Positions 1-10,704 of a DNA stretch of 64,000 nucleotides are shown here, piece by piece. This stretch comes from Astragalus membranaceus (lineage: Eukaryota > Streptophyta > Magnoliopsida > Fabales > Fabaceae). Numbering within the stretch: the first letter of the stretch is position 1; the number at the start of each line of letters is the position of its first letter. Location of the stretch: the NCBI GenBank assembly GCA_039519185.1, contig CM076848.1, positions 123,554,871 to 123,618,870 on the forward strand. Direction: 5' to 3'. The position numbers and the translations under genes were made by a program. The notes under the pieces are model-generated. The model was not told the origin of the DNA. It did no database searches and saw only the letters and a list, made by a program, of their open reading frames with translations.

Positions 1-606
1 ATTTTTATCTTTGTATCAAAAAGAGTGTGAAAGTTGTGTGAAGAGAGTTATGGGAAGAAGTATCAAAGTAGAGAAGTTAGACATATATTGTTGAAGTTGG
101 ATACTCTCGTGCTCACTTTAGAATTGATTTTCATTGCTTCTTTGCTCTCTTTGATTCTTTTTAGCCTAGTTCCCCCTTAGGATTATCCCACCTTGACCTT
201 GGCCCCATTACAACCCTTATAAAGACATTCTGATCTTATGTGCATGTGTTCTTAAGTGTGGATGTTAGAATCTTGTCAAGCATATGGTAGTGCTAAATTT
301 TAATGATGTGCTTATTATATATATGAGAGTAAACACAAGCCTAGCCACTTGAGTGATTGAGAGCATTACTTATACATATCCTGTGAGGACTCATCACTTA
401 TGATTCACTCTCTAGCGTTCTATCCTCTTGTTTGCCTTGATTGTGTAATTAAGTGCTATCTTTGATTGTAATTCTCCTTGAAGCCTAGGAAAAGTATTTC
501 TCTTATGACTTTTCATTCTTTAGGTTCATTGGAAACTCATGCATTGTTTTCATGTCTTGTTTTGTGTGCTTTGCCCGGAGTGCAAAACCTTAAGTGTGGG
601 GGAATT
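1..606 (+). mobile_element. 3' untranslated end of an Athila-type Ty3/gypsy retrotransposon
   Basis: No open frame is present. The sequence is T-rich and ends in a purine tract directly before an LTR-like TGATCAG start, the expected order of internal 3' UTR, PPT and 3' LTR. The style of the text (accttgaccttggccccatt near 190) resembles the 3' UTR of Athila elements. The body of this element lies left of the window. The family call is inference; the PPT/LTR arrangement is visible. Confidence 0.55.
592..606 (+). other. polypurine tract of the left Athila-type element
   Basis: The run aagtgtgggggaatt abuts the LTR start at 607. It would prime plus-strand DNA synthesis during reverse transcription. 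Confidence 0.55.
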
Positions 607-800
607 TGATCAGTGTATTTTAATGCACTATTTATAGCTTTTCACTTGGTGATTTTAATTGTGCTTTGTGACTAATATTAATGTCTTAGCACGTTTCTAG
701 ACTTTGGGTCCGAATTGAGCAATATAGCAATTTCTTGATTAATTCTTGTTTTTATTGCATATTGACCCCTGTCTACTCTACACTAGTGGAAAAACAGGAT

Positions 801-1075
801 TCAAAGTCGGATATTTTGGACTTTTAAAGTCGGGTATAGGTTCTGGGATTTAAAGTCTATTAGAGCGACTTAGAAAAGTCCGGGATTTAAAGTCGGGTAT
901 AGGTCCGACTTTAAAAGTCTGTTTTTAAGTCGAACAATAAACATCCGACTTTAGTTAACCGTTTATGCTGCGGTTCTGGCCTTTGTGGAAAACTTTTAAA
1001 GTCGGATTATAGTCAGATCCGACTTTAAAAGTGGGTTTTGAAAGTCGGATAACAAGAACATCCGACTTTAAAAGT
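801..1075. repeat. left subterminal repeats of CACTA 1
   Basis: AAGTCGG(A/G)T and its complement (T/C)CCGACTT occur roughly ten times within 280 bp in both orientations, often followed by TTTTAAAGT. Clustered short subterminal motifs are typical transposase-binding regions of CACTA elements. Confidence 0.85.
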
Positions 1076-2554
1076 GTTTATTTTTTATTTTATTTTTTTG
1101 CTTCTCCCTGCAGATACATATGCATAAATGTAACTTGTAATTATCATTACTATATTGAAACGGCTATACAAGAAGACCAGATATCCTTAAAGAGCATGTC
1201 AGCACATTAATTAGTCCAAAAGCACCGAATATGGTCTGTATATGAAAAGAAGCTAAAAAGTACATTTATCTAAGTTGAAGTTAATATTTGTTCAATAGCA
1301 ATAAAAGTGCGTATGAAAGAGAACATGCTTACATGATTCAACTCAATACCATTGCAAAATTTGTGATTTTTCTAAGAATGGTTCCAACATCGAGTATACC
1401 ATCAACATCAAATATCTCCAACCATGAGCCACTCACTCATGCCTTCAAAAGTAAGAGAGTCAAATTACTTATTTGCAACAAGAACTAGTAAAAAGTTGAA
1501 TAAAAATAAAAGTATAGGGAGATGCAAATCTGATGCTTTCAGTGGATACCAACATCAATTACTCATTGACAATTAGCTTCATAAATATCTTCAACCATAA
1601 CAAATATTAACTACTGGTAATTAGCATAAGGTGCTACAAAACTAGAAATTTCAAACAAAGAACAACCTTCACTCCACACCCCACCAAAGACACACACACA
1701 GAACACCACAGAAAAACATCTACAACACCTCTATTTTGATGAATTTATAATTTTTATTATTGCTCCTTTGATACAAAAAGACAAGATTGCTCAGAGCAAA
1801 GAAACAAACCAATTAAAAGAGTGGACTAGTGAAGACAAGACAATATATGTTCCACCAAGCAAGGGTGTCATATCAAACTTTTGATTCTTCTCAAAACATC
1901 TGTTGACCAACTTTGTTAGTATAACAATCATCTGCATATGCATCAATAATAGGGATGTATCATACAACAGTCACAAGATTCCTAGTCCATTAGAAGGATT
2001 AAAAAGACAATGCAATGGTAAATTGACAAGCACAGAAGATGAAGACGAAAGAATGGTGAGCAAGCAAATGACTCAAAAAAATTTCTTTGGGTATACCGGC
2101 ATCCAACTCAATTATACCTGGCCATAAATAAGTTCCAACTGCCCTCTTAATGACTCATAAAGCTCTTCTGTGCAGCTAATGCAGACTAAGTAAACTGGTC
2201 CTTTCATAAGAAAAACCACCTGCACCATAACTTCAAATTAAGATTTCGCAAAATCAAGGCATTGTATATTGCTCCAGACATGCCTAATAGATAAAATTAT
2301 CCTTACCTTTAAACACTAATAATGCTCAAATGAATCTGTATATTCATGAAGAGCTTTTAGAAAAGTGTGTGAACAAACCTGATGATTTCCAGCCCTCACC
2401 AATTTGACACGGCCACACTTGAAAACACCAAAACAAATATTTGAAAAGTCCCTCTCAAATTATATTCAGATAAGGAACCAAATATAGTTAAGAACATTTT
2501 GGTAATTACAATCTATTAGATGATAATTAACCAGAACAAAGACAGCTACGATAC

Positions 2555-2626
2555 CCATTCTCCACAAACGAAATGATTGCTTGCAAAGTTGTTGAAAACC
2601 CAGCAAGCTTGTGTTCATCTCCATAC
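2555..2626 (-). pseudogene. captured exon resembling vacuolar fusion protein MON1
   Basis: On the minus strand a 72-bp block follows a good acceptor (tttgttgcag) and is followed by a GT donor. It encodes 24 residues, YGDEHKLAGFSTTLQAII then SFVENG. From memory this matches the conserved longin-type region of plant MON1, which with CCZ1 activates the Rab7 GTPase on late endosomes and prevacuoles. Only this exon was recognised, with no flanking MON1 exons. It sits inside CACTA 1, so it is a transposon-captured fragment rather than a working gene. The match should be confirmed by protein search. Confidence 0.65.
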
Positions 2627-3232
2627 CTGCAACAAACAAAAGTGTGAAACAAGAAATAAAGGAATTTTATAAAGAGATTGATATGAACAGCAATTTCATC
2701 TCCGTACTCCACAAGTTGTAATTTTAATGTTATAATCAATAAATTCTTATTTTCACCCTTCAATCAACAACTGAAGCAAAGCAAACCCAACAAAAAAATA
2801 GAGAAACAATTATCATAATAACAATGAAAAAGATAATAGTGCACATCAGTGAGGTTGTATTCAATGCAAGGTTAAGATTTGTTTTCTTATTTATACATAA
2901 TTAGATGTTGAGTTTGAAAATTGGGCCAAAAATCCTGCTGGGTGTATGGCTTTACTATCTTGAACTGTAAAAGGGATTGAGGTACCCTTGTACCCAAATA
3001 ATGCAATTTTTGACTTATCAAAAAAAAGTGTATCATTTTTTATTCTTATAAAGACACTGACTCACTCAAAAGAGTACACTATGGACTAAAACCTACGATC
3101 CAAAATTCTAGCCTAAAAAGGAACTTGACAATTCCATCCAAATGGTATATTGAAACAATTCAATTGAATCTTGAATCCAATAAGCAATGCTATAAGATGT
3201 TTCCACTTTGCACAATACAAAATAAAACTCAC

Positions 3233-3366
3233 TGTGTTTGGCTTGAAAACAAAGGTTATCATTCATGCAACAAGCATCAAGGCCATCACAAGGTCTCTCA
3301 CCACGGCATCCACTGCAGAAAAGTCCACAATACTTGTCATATCTCAATAATGGAGGTACAGGCATT
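3233..3366 (-). pseudogene. captured exon of a plant secretory phospholipase A2
   Basis: A minus-strand exon bounded by an AG acceptor and a GTGAGT donor encodes CPVPPLLRYDKYCGLFCSG followed by CRGERPCDGLDACC. This is the calcium-binding loop (YCG...GC.G..PCDGLD.CC) of plant low-molecular-weight sPLA2, which releases lysophospholipids and fatty acids. Family members continue with a His-Asp pair just after the double cysteine; here the residues are MNDNLC, so the catalytic His is gone. The exon lies within CACTA 1 on the same strand as the MON1-like exon. It is a decayed captured fragment. Confidence 0.75.
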
Positions 3367-4835
3367 CTAATCCAAAAATTAGATCATAATCACATTTTTG
3401 TGGATTGTTCCACATGCATAATATATAAATAAGTTCAATCCTTAATCCAACAAGTGTCAAGGGAGAGGGGGGGATTAGACCAGAACCTGCACAGAAGCTT
3501 GACTTTTAAACACAAGGCAAACAAAGTAACATATAACGAAATCAAGTTTAAAGTAGTCTATGCTTGATACTTCAAAGATAGATCAGGTAGTAATAATGCA
3601 CAAAATACCTTATGGGAACAAACAGGTAGCCTGCAGGAATAGAATAGAAATTATGTAGAACCTTATGGGAGACCGTATCGTCCATGTGCACGAAATACCG
3701 CCTGATGCTGTAAAAACCAAAAAACACAATCAATATTTCGAGAAAAACATATTCTATATCACAAATACTAAATAAAGTGGTTAAAGTCATCAGCACCTTA
3801 AGAACCTAATTGATTACTCATACAGCTATTGACAGAAGCAAGTCTCTGCATAGAAATTGAGAACTACGGACAGTTAGAAATGGATTCACACTCATATCTC
3901 AACCATGGGAGAAGCCTAACTATGTAAACAATTTCAAATTTAGTCACAACATACATTCCCAGCCGTAAGTCCAAGTTAGCAGTTGCATAGTCAAAATAAA
4001 TATTATTTGCAATGATGCTTCACCATAGCTAAAAATTTTTCCATCTAAATTTAAGTCATTCAAGCCTGATGACAATTATAAACAGCAATTCAACTCACAG
4101 CCCTCAAACCGAGAGAACCGCAGTTGAATTTCTCAAGCCTTTCATATTAGATAAATAGTCCCTTAACAGAACCCTCACACCATCAAAAATCCATTCACAA
4201 AAAATAAACATAAAAAAGTCCAAAATTCAGACACAAAAACATAATCATTGAAAAATTACCAAATTCATAGACAAAACACAAGACCAGAATAAAAAGAGGT
4301 GGGACCAAGAAACTGACCTGCAATACAAGAATGGTCATGCATGCGTTTGAAACAGTCAAGAACATCATGGTCATGGTCATGTATAGAAATGATTTACCTC
4401 CATCTACACAACCACCTCCAAGCATTCTCTCATTTGCAGGACTTACCTGTGTATGTATATATTTGTATTTGTATTAAAATTAAAATAAAATCCATTGAAA
4501 GAGCACAAAGCACAGAGGAGAGGAAAATTTACATACTACTACGTCAGTGGACCGATATTGTCGCCGTAATTGAAAACCCTAGCTGAATCGTTCATTCCTC
4601 CATTCCTTCAATATTGGAAACATTCTTACCCATTATGTAAGAAATGGGGAAAGAGGGAGAAAATCAAAATTAGGGTTCAGAAGGGAGAATCAAAGTAAAG
4701 GTTTTAGAGGGGGAAATCGAACATGTAATGTAATGTATGGTGGAGACCGATGAGAGATAACTCACCAACATCAAAGAAGAGGGTCGACTCGAGTAGAGAA
4801 CGCAAGAATGGAAAGGAGAGATCGCTGAGAACGAC

Positions 4836-5001
4836 AAACTCAGGTGGGAGATGTGGGGAGGTTGTGGGTGGTTGTGTGAAGAAGGAGAGCGTGGAGAGGG
4901 TCGATTCTGAAAGAGACCAAACTCAGGTGGGAGACGTGGGGAGGTTGTGGGTGGTTGTGTGAAGAAGGAGAGCATGGAGAGGGTCGATTCTGAAAGAGAC
5001 C
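4836..5001. repeat. 83-bp tandem duplication inside CACTA 1
   Basis: Two nearly identical 83-bp units (4836-4918 and 4919-5001), both beginning aaactcaggtgggag and purine-rich. They generate the repeated VKKESVERVDSERDQ-like reading frame, which I regard as a by-product. Confidence 0.9.
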
Positions 5002-5091
5002 AGGGTTTAGAGAGAGGCGTGTTGAGTTTTGAGAGACGTACTAGAAAAAGAAACTTCGTGTTCTGTTCTAAAACATATAAACTTCTAAACG

Positions 5092-5222
5092 TTTTAAGTC
5101 GGACATTTTTGAGTCCGACTTTAAAATGTATGCGTTAGAATTTTTATTTACATCTTAATTACAAAACTGCCACCGCGTCTACTTTTATAGTCGGATAATT
5201 AGGGATCCGACTTAAAAACTAC
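5092..5222. repeat. right subterminal repeats of CACTA 1
   Basis: The same AAGTCGGA and TCCGACTT motifs seen at the left end recur here just inside the right terminus (around 5097, 5113, 5190 and 5207). This ties the two ends to one element. Confidence 0.85.
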
Positions 5223-6319
5223 GATTCTTTTCCAAATTTTGTACTAGTGCTATAAGCCATAACTTTGGTTGTGTTATCTGACTGAGGCGTGGAAGCATGA
5301 GTTGGAAAGATAAGGAACAGAGCTACAATTCTTCTGTTGAGCTTGAAATCCAATTCTGAAGTATGGCAGGTTAAAACTGTGAAATACCAAAGCAGTACTG
5401 TGTAGAACGGGTTTACGGGCCAATTTACTATTTTTATCGGGATTTTGTCATAGAACCCATTTAGGGATTTAGGTATTTCGTTTTCTTTAAGACCAAATAC
5501 ACTTTTCAGAGCCTTCTTGGCTCTCTTACTTATTCCTACTTTCAATTTTACGTTTTATGCCCTAACCTCCATGGAAGCTTGAAGCCCTAGATCAATCTAT
5601 TGGTGAAGGGTGTTGCTGTAAGGATTTTGAGGTTCAGTGCTTAATGTTTATTTTGTTTCTATGGTTTTAATTCTTTCTCTATCAATTTCATCTACGTAAT
5701 TCTTGCTGCAAATTCGGTTTGTGTTTTGCTTAATTACTCAAACTCTGTGATTTGCTTATGTGATTCGTTTTATGATTTAGTTTTGCTTAATCACTTAATC
5801 ATGATTCTGTTTTGCAACTTTCATTATACAAACTTTTTTATCCCTTGTTTAATTTAGTTTTGATAGGAATTGATAGATATTATGACGCTTGTTTATAGGA
5901 TTGATAAAATTTAGTTATGATGTTAATTGTGATACTGGCAGTTGTTTGCTATCACGATTGATTGAACACACTGTTTTGACGCTTGCTTTAAAACGTTGTG
6001 AATTCGTATAAATTGATTGGCCCTTGTTAACTTAGTTTATGATCAATCATGAATTATCAATCCTTGTACAAATCTTTATTTTAGAACCGATGAGAAATCC
6101 AAGAAACGCACCTAAAACCAATGGATTGATTGTGTATCTTTAATTGTTTTTCTTCATTAAACATCAAGCTCTTTTCTTCAAAACCCCCCTTATTATTGTT
6201 TATTTTGGTTCCCGATTTTGGTAATTTCTGTAGGTCCTCGAAAGACGACCAAGGTCTCTTACCTTGATACTATATTTACCTTTTTTTAATTATTTTGACC
6301 CGCGTACGACCGCTGATCA

Positions 6320-6540
6320 GAGACCCCCTCTCCGTGTCTATAAATACAACACCGCCCCAGAAATCAAGTACACTTCGCTCATTTGTCCCTCACATTGACT
6401 TTTGATTGCTGACTTTGGCATCGGAGTGTGCAGGTATCCACCACTGATCCGACTTTAAGCTCGGACGGGACGACTTCAACGAACAACTCTACCAACTGCA
6501 ATCCCAGATTCCTATCTCGGAGAAAGGTACTGAACAACTT
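6320..6540 (+). mobile_element. R-U5 fragment of a Tat-type LTR
   Basis: A TATA-like tctataaatac at 6337 is followed by gactttggcatcggagtgtg and caggta, a layout seen in the LTRs of plant Tat elements. No matching second LTR was found. It may belong to the same element as the Tat-like RT and RNase H remnants at 8050-8995. Family assignment is inference. Confidence 0.4.
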
Positions 6541-7870
6541 CAAATGACGAATTCTTGATATCTAGATTATTTTTGGTTTATACATATGTAAATGTGTTTA
6601 CATAAGTTGAAGGATAATTCTATGGTTATTTGTTTATGATTGTGGTTGTCTATTGATTAGGGGGTTTTACTGAATAGTTATAAGGGAGAGGGGCATAATT
6701 GGGACCTTCTTTTTTCAGAAACTCCACTCATGGGCCAAACTACCCTTAGACCACTATATATACTAGCACCTCAGCTACACACACTCATTTGAGAGAGGGA
6801 GATTTCGAGAATTAGAGGGAGGGAAGAGGAGAACCATTTTCCATTATTCACCTTTCCTTTTTGAGAAGTTATTGAGCTCAGCACTTCCTTTCATCCAATT
6901 CATTAAAAGACAACCTCATCTTCTCTTCACCATCATCACAATTTCGTATGGACTCAACATTTTCAAACTCACAAATTCTGAAATTTCAATCTCCTCTTCA
7001 CTTTGAAACACATTTCGGTTTGCATGTCACTTTTGGGAAGCTGGAATTTTTTTTGGGAGCTTGCATGTAGTAATAAAGGTGATGAAGAACCAAACTTGGA
7101 GATGGGTATGATTGTTTGAGTTGTTTAGAAACTGGAGTGGTTGCTTTGAAGCTCAACTTGTTTGTTCATTTCTTGAATCCTCTCTAAGCAAGTGAGTTCC
7201 CTTTACCTTTTGTGTAAATCTTAAGGTTTTGAACACTTTAGAGTGTTGGAAATCATCTTGCTGCCTGAAATTCGATTGTTGGTGATGATTGAAGTTTTAT
7301 GTTACCCAAAATAAGAAAATGGGAGATGAAGTAATTAGCTAAAATGAGTATTTTTGTATGTATGTATGCAACTTGAGAATTAATGTTGTCGTGATTGCCA
7401 ATTTGAACTTGCTATGACTAGATTATTCTACTGTTAAAGTTATATTATGTATTGGGTAAGGTATTGTGATGCTGTGGTACCAAAAAGAACGCTCAAAAGG
7501 CTTGAAAAACACAATTTTGCTGTTGCGAGAGACGCACGACCCATGCGTCCACACACACGAACCGTGCTCCTGGCAGTTTGTTGACAGCATTGATAAACTA
7601 AAGGAGCACGACCCGTGTGTGGGGAAGCACGACTCATGCTCCGCTCTGTTTCTTTATATCCTAAAATTTCTATTTTCCTAACCTATTGAGTACCCACTCC
7701 ATCCCTATTTCATACCAAATTCGAAAGCTAACATGTACCCTATGTTTTAATCATGATATGCATTGTTTACGCTATGTGTTGATTCCGGTATTAATGCGTT
7801 GTTGAGGATATGTGAGTGAAGAACTATATTTTATATATATATATATATATAAATATAAATGAATTAAAGG
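6541..7870 (+). mobile_element. chromovirus-type LTR fragment
   Basis: There is no coding frame. A promoter-like ccactatatatact (about 6750) is followed by a leader with gagagaggg motifs and then by several copies of the motif GCACGACCC(A/G)TG between 7520 and 7640. The same motif recurs in the solo LTR at 55309-57576, which supports LTR origin. A TA microsatellite sits at about 7834-7850. Both edges are uncertain. Confidence 0.4.
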
Positions 7871-7924
7871 ACAGTGTGACGTACTTGGGAGGGGTGTCAT
7901 AAACCTAAGGTCAAATATCCTCAA

Positions 7925-8118
7925 GTAGATCTATGTAGCCAAGGCAGACACCCATAAGACTTCCTTTAGGTCGGGTTGTATCCAGAGTAGCCCTTAGGGG
8001 TGGCATGGCCCATAGTAGATCTATGTTGCGGCATGCCATCTTGAGATTTATGGATGGCTACTCTGGATACAACCAGATCTATGTAGCCGAGGCAGACACC
8101 CATAAGACTGTCTTTAGG
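7925..8118. repeat. rearranged direct and inverted duplication in RT remnant
   Basis: A 44-bp segment (7927-7970) is repeated almost exactly at 8075-8118. A 19-20 bp segment (7973-7992) is the reverse complement of 8056-8074. Both arms come from the reverse transcriptase sequence, so a small foldback rearrangement has scrambled this relic. Confidence 0.8.
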
Positions 8119-8282
8119 GGCCCAGAGGCCCTAGGCATCTAAGAGTGGCTAGTCATGCCTTTTAACTTGAAGAATGTAGGAGCCACTTATCAAAGGGTGA
8201 TGAATGTTATTTTCCATGACTTAATCGGAAAACCATGGAGGTATATGTAGATGATGTGGTAGTCAAATCTAAGAGCTTTTAA
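8050..8282 (+). pseudogene. reverse transcriptase remnant of a Tat-type Ty3/gypsy element
   Basis: Translation gives MDGYSGYNQIYVAEADTHKT, then (after an in-frame stop at about 8140) EWLVMPFNLKN, GATYQRVMN, and after a one-base frameshift YVDDVVVKSKS. These are RT motifs including the YVDD active site. The style matches the Tat branch of Ty3/gypsy. At least one stop and one frameshift rule out function. RNase H remnants follow downstream in the order expected for pol. Confidence 0.8.
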
Positions 8283-8459
8283 ATGCATTAGGTTGGGCTT
8301 GAGAAGGCTCTATAGCGGATGAGACTCAACATTCTTAAACTGAATCCTACTAAATGTGGCCTGCTAGCACAGGTTGCCGAGGATTGAACGGAAAGGGCGG
8401 GCTATCATTTAAGTAGGATTCTCAATGATGTTGAGACTAGATACTCTCCTATAGAGAAA

Positions 8460-8995
8460 TTATATTTGTCATTGTATAATGCTTTTACTAAATTAGAATA
8501 TTATTTGTTGCCTAAGGAAGTTCTAGTTTTACACAAAGTTGATATTATAAGGTAATTAGTTAATCGGTCTGTTTTGCAAGGTAGACTAGTCAAGTGGGCT
8601 ATTAAATTGAACGCATTTGCTCTAACTTATGTACCTTTGAGGGCTGTCAAAGGGTAAGATGTAGCCGAATTCTTCGCCCAGCACCCCAACGTGAAGTTCA
8701 AAGATCCACCAGCTGAGGTAGTTCATAATGTTGGCCTAAAACCATAGGTCCTGATGTTTGATGACTCAAGTACCCAAAAGGGTGTTGGCATGGGGGTAGT
8801 TATATCTAGTCCTGGAGGCAAGGTATGGAGATTCATGTGTAAGCTAGAAAATCATGCTTCTAGTAACTAAGCCGAGTACGAGGCATTGATTATAGGGCTT
8901 GACATTCTGGCAACCATGAAGGACCAATACCTTGAGATAAGAGGGGTTCTCAGTTGGTGATCAAGCAACTTACTGATGAGTACAAATTCTATAAC
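8460..8995 (+). pseudogene. dual RNase H remnant of a Tat-type element
   Basis: The broken frames contain DVAEFFAQHPNVKF (tail of the usual RNase H), then FDDSSTQKGVGMGVVISS, AEYEALIIGLDILATM and SQLVIKQL. This is an archaeal-type second RNase H, a feature reported for Tat/Ogre-type plant elements. Stops occur near 8660, 8745 and 8870 with a frameshift near 8950. Its last part is cut by the tandem duplication starting at 8983. Confidence 0.7.
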
Positions 8996-9087
8996 ATCAA
9001 GCTGAGTACGAATTCTATAACTTGTTAAAGTTGTTTGCCGATGCGGTTATCATGTACGTCCTCCTTGATGAAAACCATAATGCAAAT

Positions 9088-9572
9088 TGTAACACCCCAA
9101 TTTTTGTGCACCGTAATTCTTTTAAAATGTTGTTCTTTTATGAACTATTTTGAACTCGTAAGATTACATTATTTTAATCTATTGTGTGTTTTGAGCTATT
9201 ACAATATGTTGAAATATTATCTAATTGTGTTTATATACTACTTCCTCCGTCCCAAAATATAAGGCTATTTTTTCATTTTTATTTGTCCCAAATATAAGAC
9301 CCTTTAAAACTTTCAGATACATTTATTACTCTTTTTCCAAATATATCCTTATTAAAAGTACTAAATTGTGTTGGTATGTGAAAAGTTAACATTGAATGTT
9401 TAGGGTAATTTAGTAATAGTCATACAAAACTTTAACACATTAATTACATTACCAACTTTGCTTAATAATGTGAAAAGTGTAATGAGACATTATATTATGG
9501 GACGGAGGGAGTACATTGGTAATATATTGTCATTATTTAATTGTTTGATTTATAGATTATTTCAACTTGAAA

Positions 9573-9606
<34 letters not shown>

Positions 9607-9624
9607 TGTGAAAAAAATTATATA
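9088..9624 (+). mobile_element. start of a chromovirus LTR (second copy at 10153)
   Basis: The sequence begins TGTAACACCCCAATTTTTG, the usual 5' end of Tekay/Del-type LTRs in plants. It carries the MITE inserted 150 bp inside. Its end was not found, since a LINE-like tail replaces it after about 9624. The copy at 10153 comes from the tandem duplication. Confidence 0.45.
9238..9511. mobile_element. Stowaway-like MITE, copy 1
   Basis: A 274-bp element with inverted ends CTACTTCCTCCGTCCCAAAA and TGGGACGGAGGGAG (read at the right end), flanked by TA on both sides (9236-9237, 9512-9513). This matches non-autonomous Tc1/mariner (Stowaway) elements. It has no coding capacity. Confidence 0.9.
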
Positions 9625-10047
9625 GTTTTTTATATGTTTTTTTTGGTCGAAATTGCTTGATTTTCATTAAAATAGGCAAGGCCCAAACCAGTACAATCAA
9701 ACATTGTCAACATAGGCCCAGAACAGTAACATGAACGATTCAAGGGGCTTACGACACAGCGGCCCAACAAGATTCAAACATTTTAGCCCAAAGGCTTAAC
9801 ACATCAAGGGACTTACAAATCAATCTGCCCTTAGCTAAAGCTCTAAACTACCTAAAAAATGAAATTACCTAAAAATAGAACAAGACCTAATGGGCCATAA
9901 CAGCAGTACATCATCACAAACCGGTCCATTAGGGTTTCCAAAGCCATTAGCCAAGAGTACCAAAGTGCCCTCCATGTCACCACCACCCACCGAGATCGGA
10001 ACCATCCTCCCAGCATGCAACCAACAACAACCTCCACCACTGGCCAA
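9625..10047 (-). mobile_element. LINE-like 3' end fragment, copy 1
   Basis: A T run followed by attgcttgattttcattaaa is typical of the 3' end and poly(A) of a plant L1-type LINE read on the minus strand. The fragment is cut at 10047 by the tandem duplication border. No recognisable coding motif. Confidence 0.4.
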
Positions 10048-10302
10048 CAAATTCTATAACATCAAGCTGAGTAAAAATTCTATAACTTGTTAAAGTTGTT
10101 TGCCGATGTGGTTATCATGTACGTCCTCCTTGATGAAATCCATAATGCAAATTGTAACACCCCAATTTTTGTGCACCGTAATTCTTTTAAAATGTTGTTC
10201 TTTTATGAACTATTTTAAACTCGTAAGATTACATTATTTTAATCTATTGTGTGTTTTGAGCTATTAGAATAGGTTGAAATATTATCTAATTGTGTTTATA
10301 TA

Positions 10303-10577
10303 CTACTTCCTCCGTCCCAAAATATAAGGCCATTTTTTCATTTTTCTTTGTCCCAAATATAAGTCCCTTTAAAACTTTCAGATACATTTATTACTCTTTT
10401 TCCAAATATATCCTTATTAATAGTACTAAATTGTGTTGGTATGTGAAAAGTTAACATTGAATGTTTAGGGTAATTTAGTAATAGTCATACAAAATTTTAA
10501 CACATTAATTACATTACCAACTTTTCTTAATAATTGAGAAAAGTGTAATGAGGCATTATATTATTTGACGGAGGGAG
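10303..10577. mobile_element. Stowaway-like MITE, copy 2
   Basis: Same element as at 9238, in the same position of the second tandem unit, flanked by TA. The right inverted end has a mismatch (ttgacggagggag). It arose by the 1.07-kb duplication, not by a second transposition. Confidence 0.9.
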
Positions 10578-10638
10578 TACATTGGTAATATATTGTCATT
10601 ATTTAATTGTTTGATTTGTAGATTATTTCAACATGAAA

Positions 10639-10675
<37 letters not shown>

Positions 10676-10704
10676 TGTGAAAGAATTATATAGTTTTTTA
10701 TAAG

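Larger units (their letters stand above)
781..5249. mobile_element. CACTA (En/Spm-like) DNA transposon 1, non-autonomous, carrying gene fragments
   Basis: The left end begins CACTAGTGGAAAAACAGG and the right end, read on the minus strand, begins CACTAGTACAAAATTTGG. The element is flanked by the 3-bp duplication cta (778-780 and 5250-5252), diagnostic of CACTA elements. Both ends carry repeated AAGTCGGAT-type subterminal motifs, the kind bound by the element's own DNA-binding protein. No transposase-like frame was found in its 4469 bp. It must have been mobilised in trans. The interior contains minus-strand exon fragments with plausible splice borders (2555-2626 and 3233-3366). An exon-like block around 3615-3707 also has an ag/gt border but I do not recognise it. 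The rest is A+T-rich intron-like sequence. Confidence 0.9.
607..6319 (+). mobile_element. Athila-type 3' LTR, split by a CACTA transposon
   Basis: The LTR occupies 607-780 and resumes at 5250 to about 6319. It starts TGATCAG and ends CTGATCA, a 7-bp terminal inverted repeat that fits LTR ends. Removing the CACTA insertion (781-5249) and one copy of its cta TSD restores continuity. The right part is A+T-rich with no gene; a 108-codon minus-strand open frame at 5219-5545 crosses the CACTA border and is not a gene. Borders rest on the TG..CA ends and the PPT only, because the partner LTR is outside the window. Confidence 0.5.

Noticed and set aside
5219..5545. 108-codon minus-strand frame MKVGISKRAKKALKSVFGLK
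   Set aside because: It crosses the CACTA right border into Athila LTR sequence; no homology recognised.
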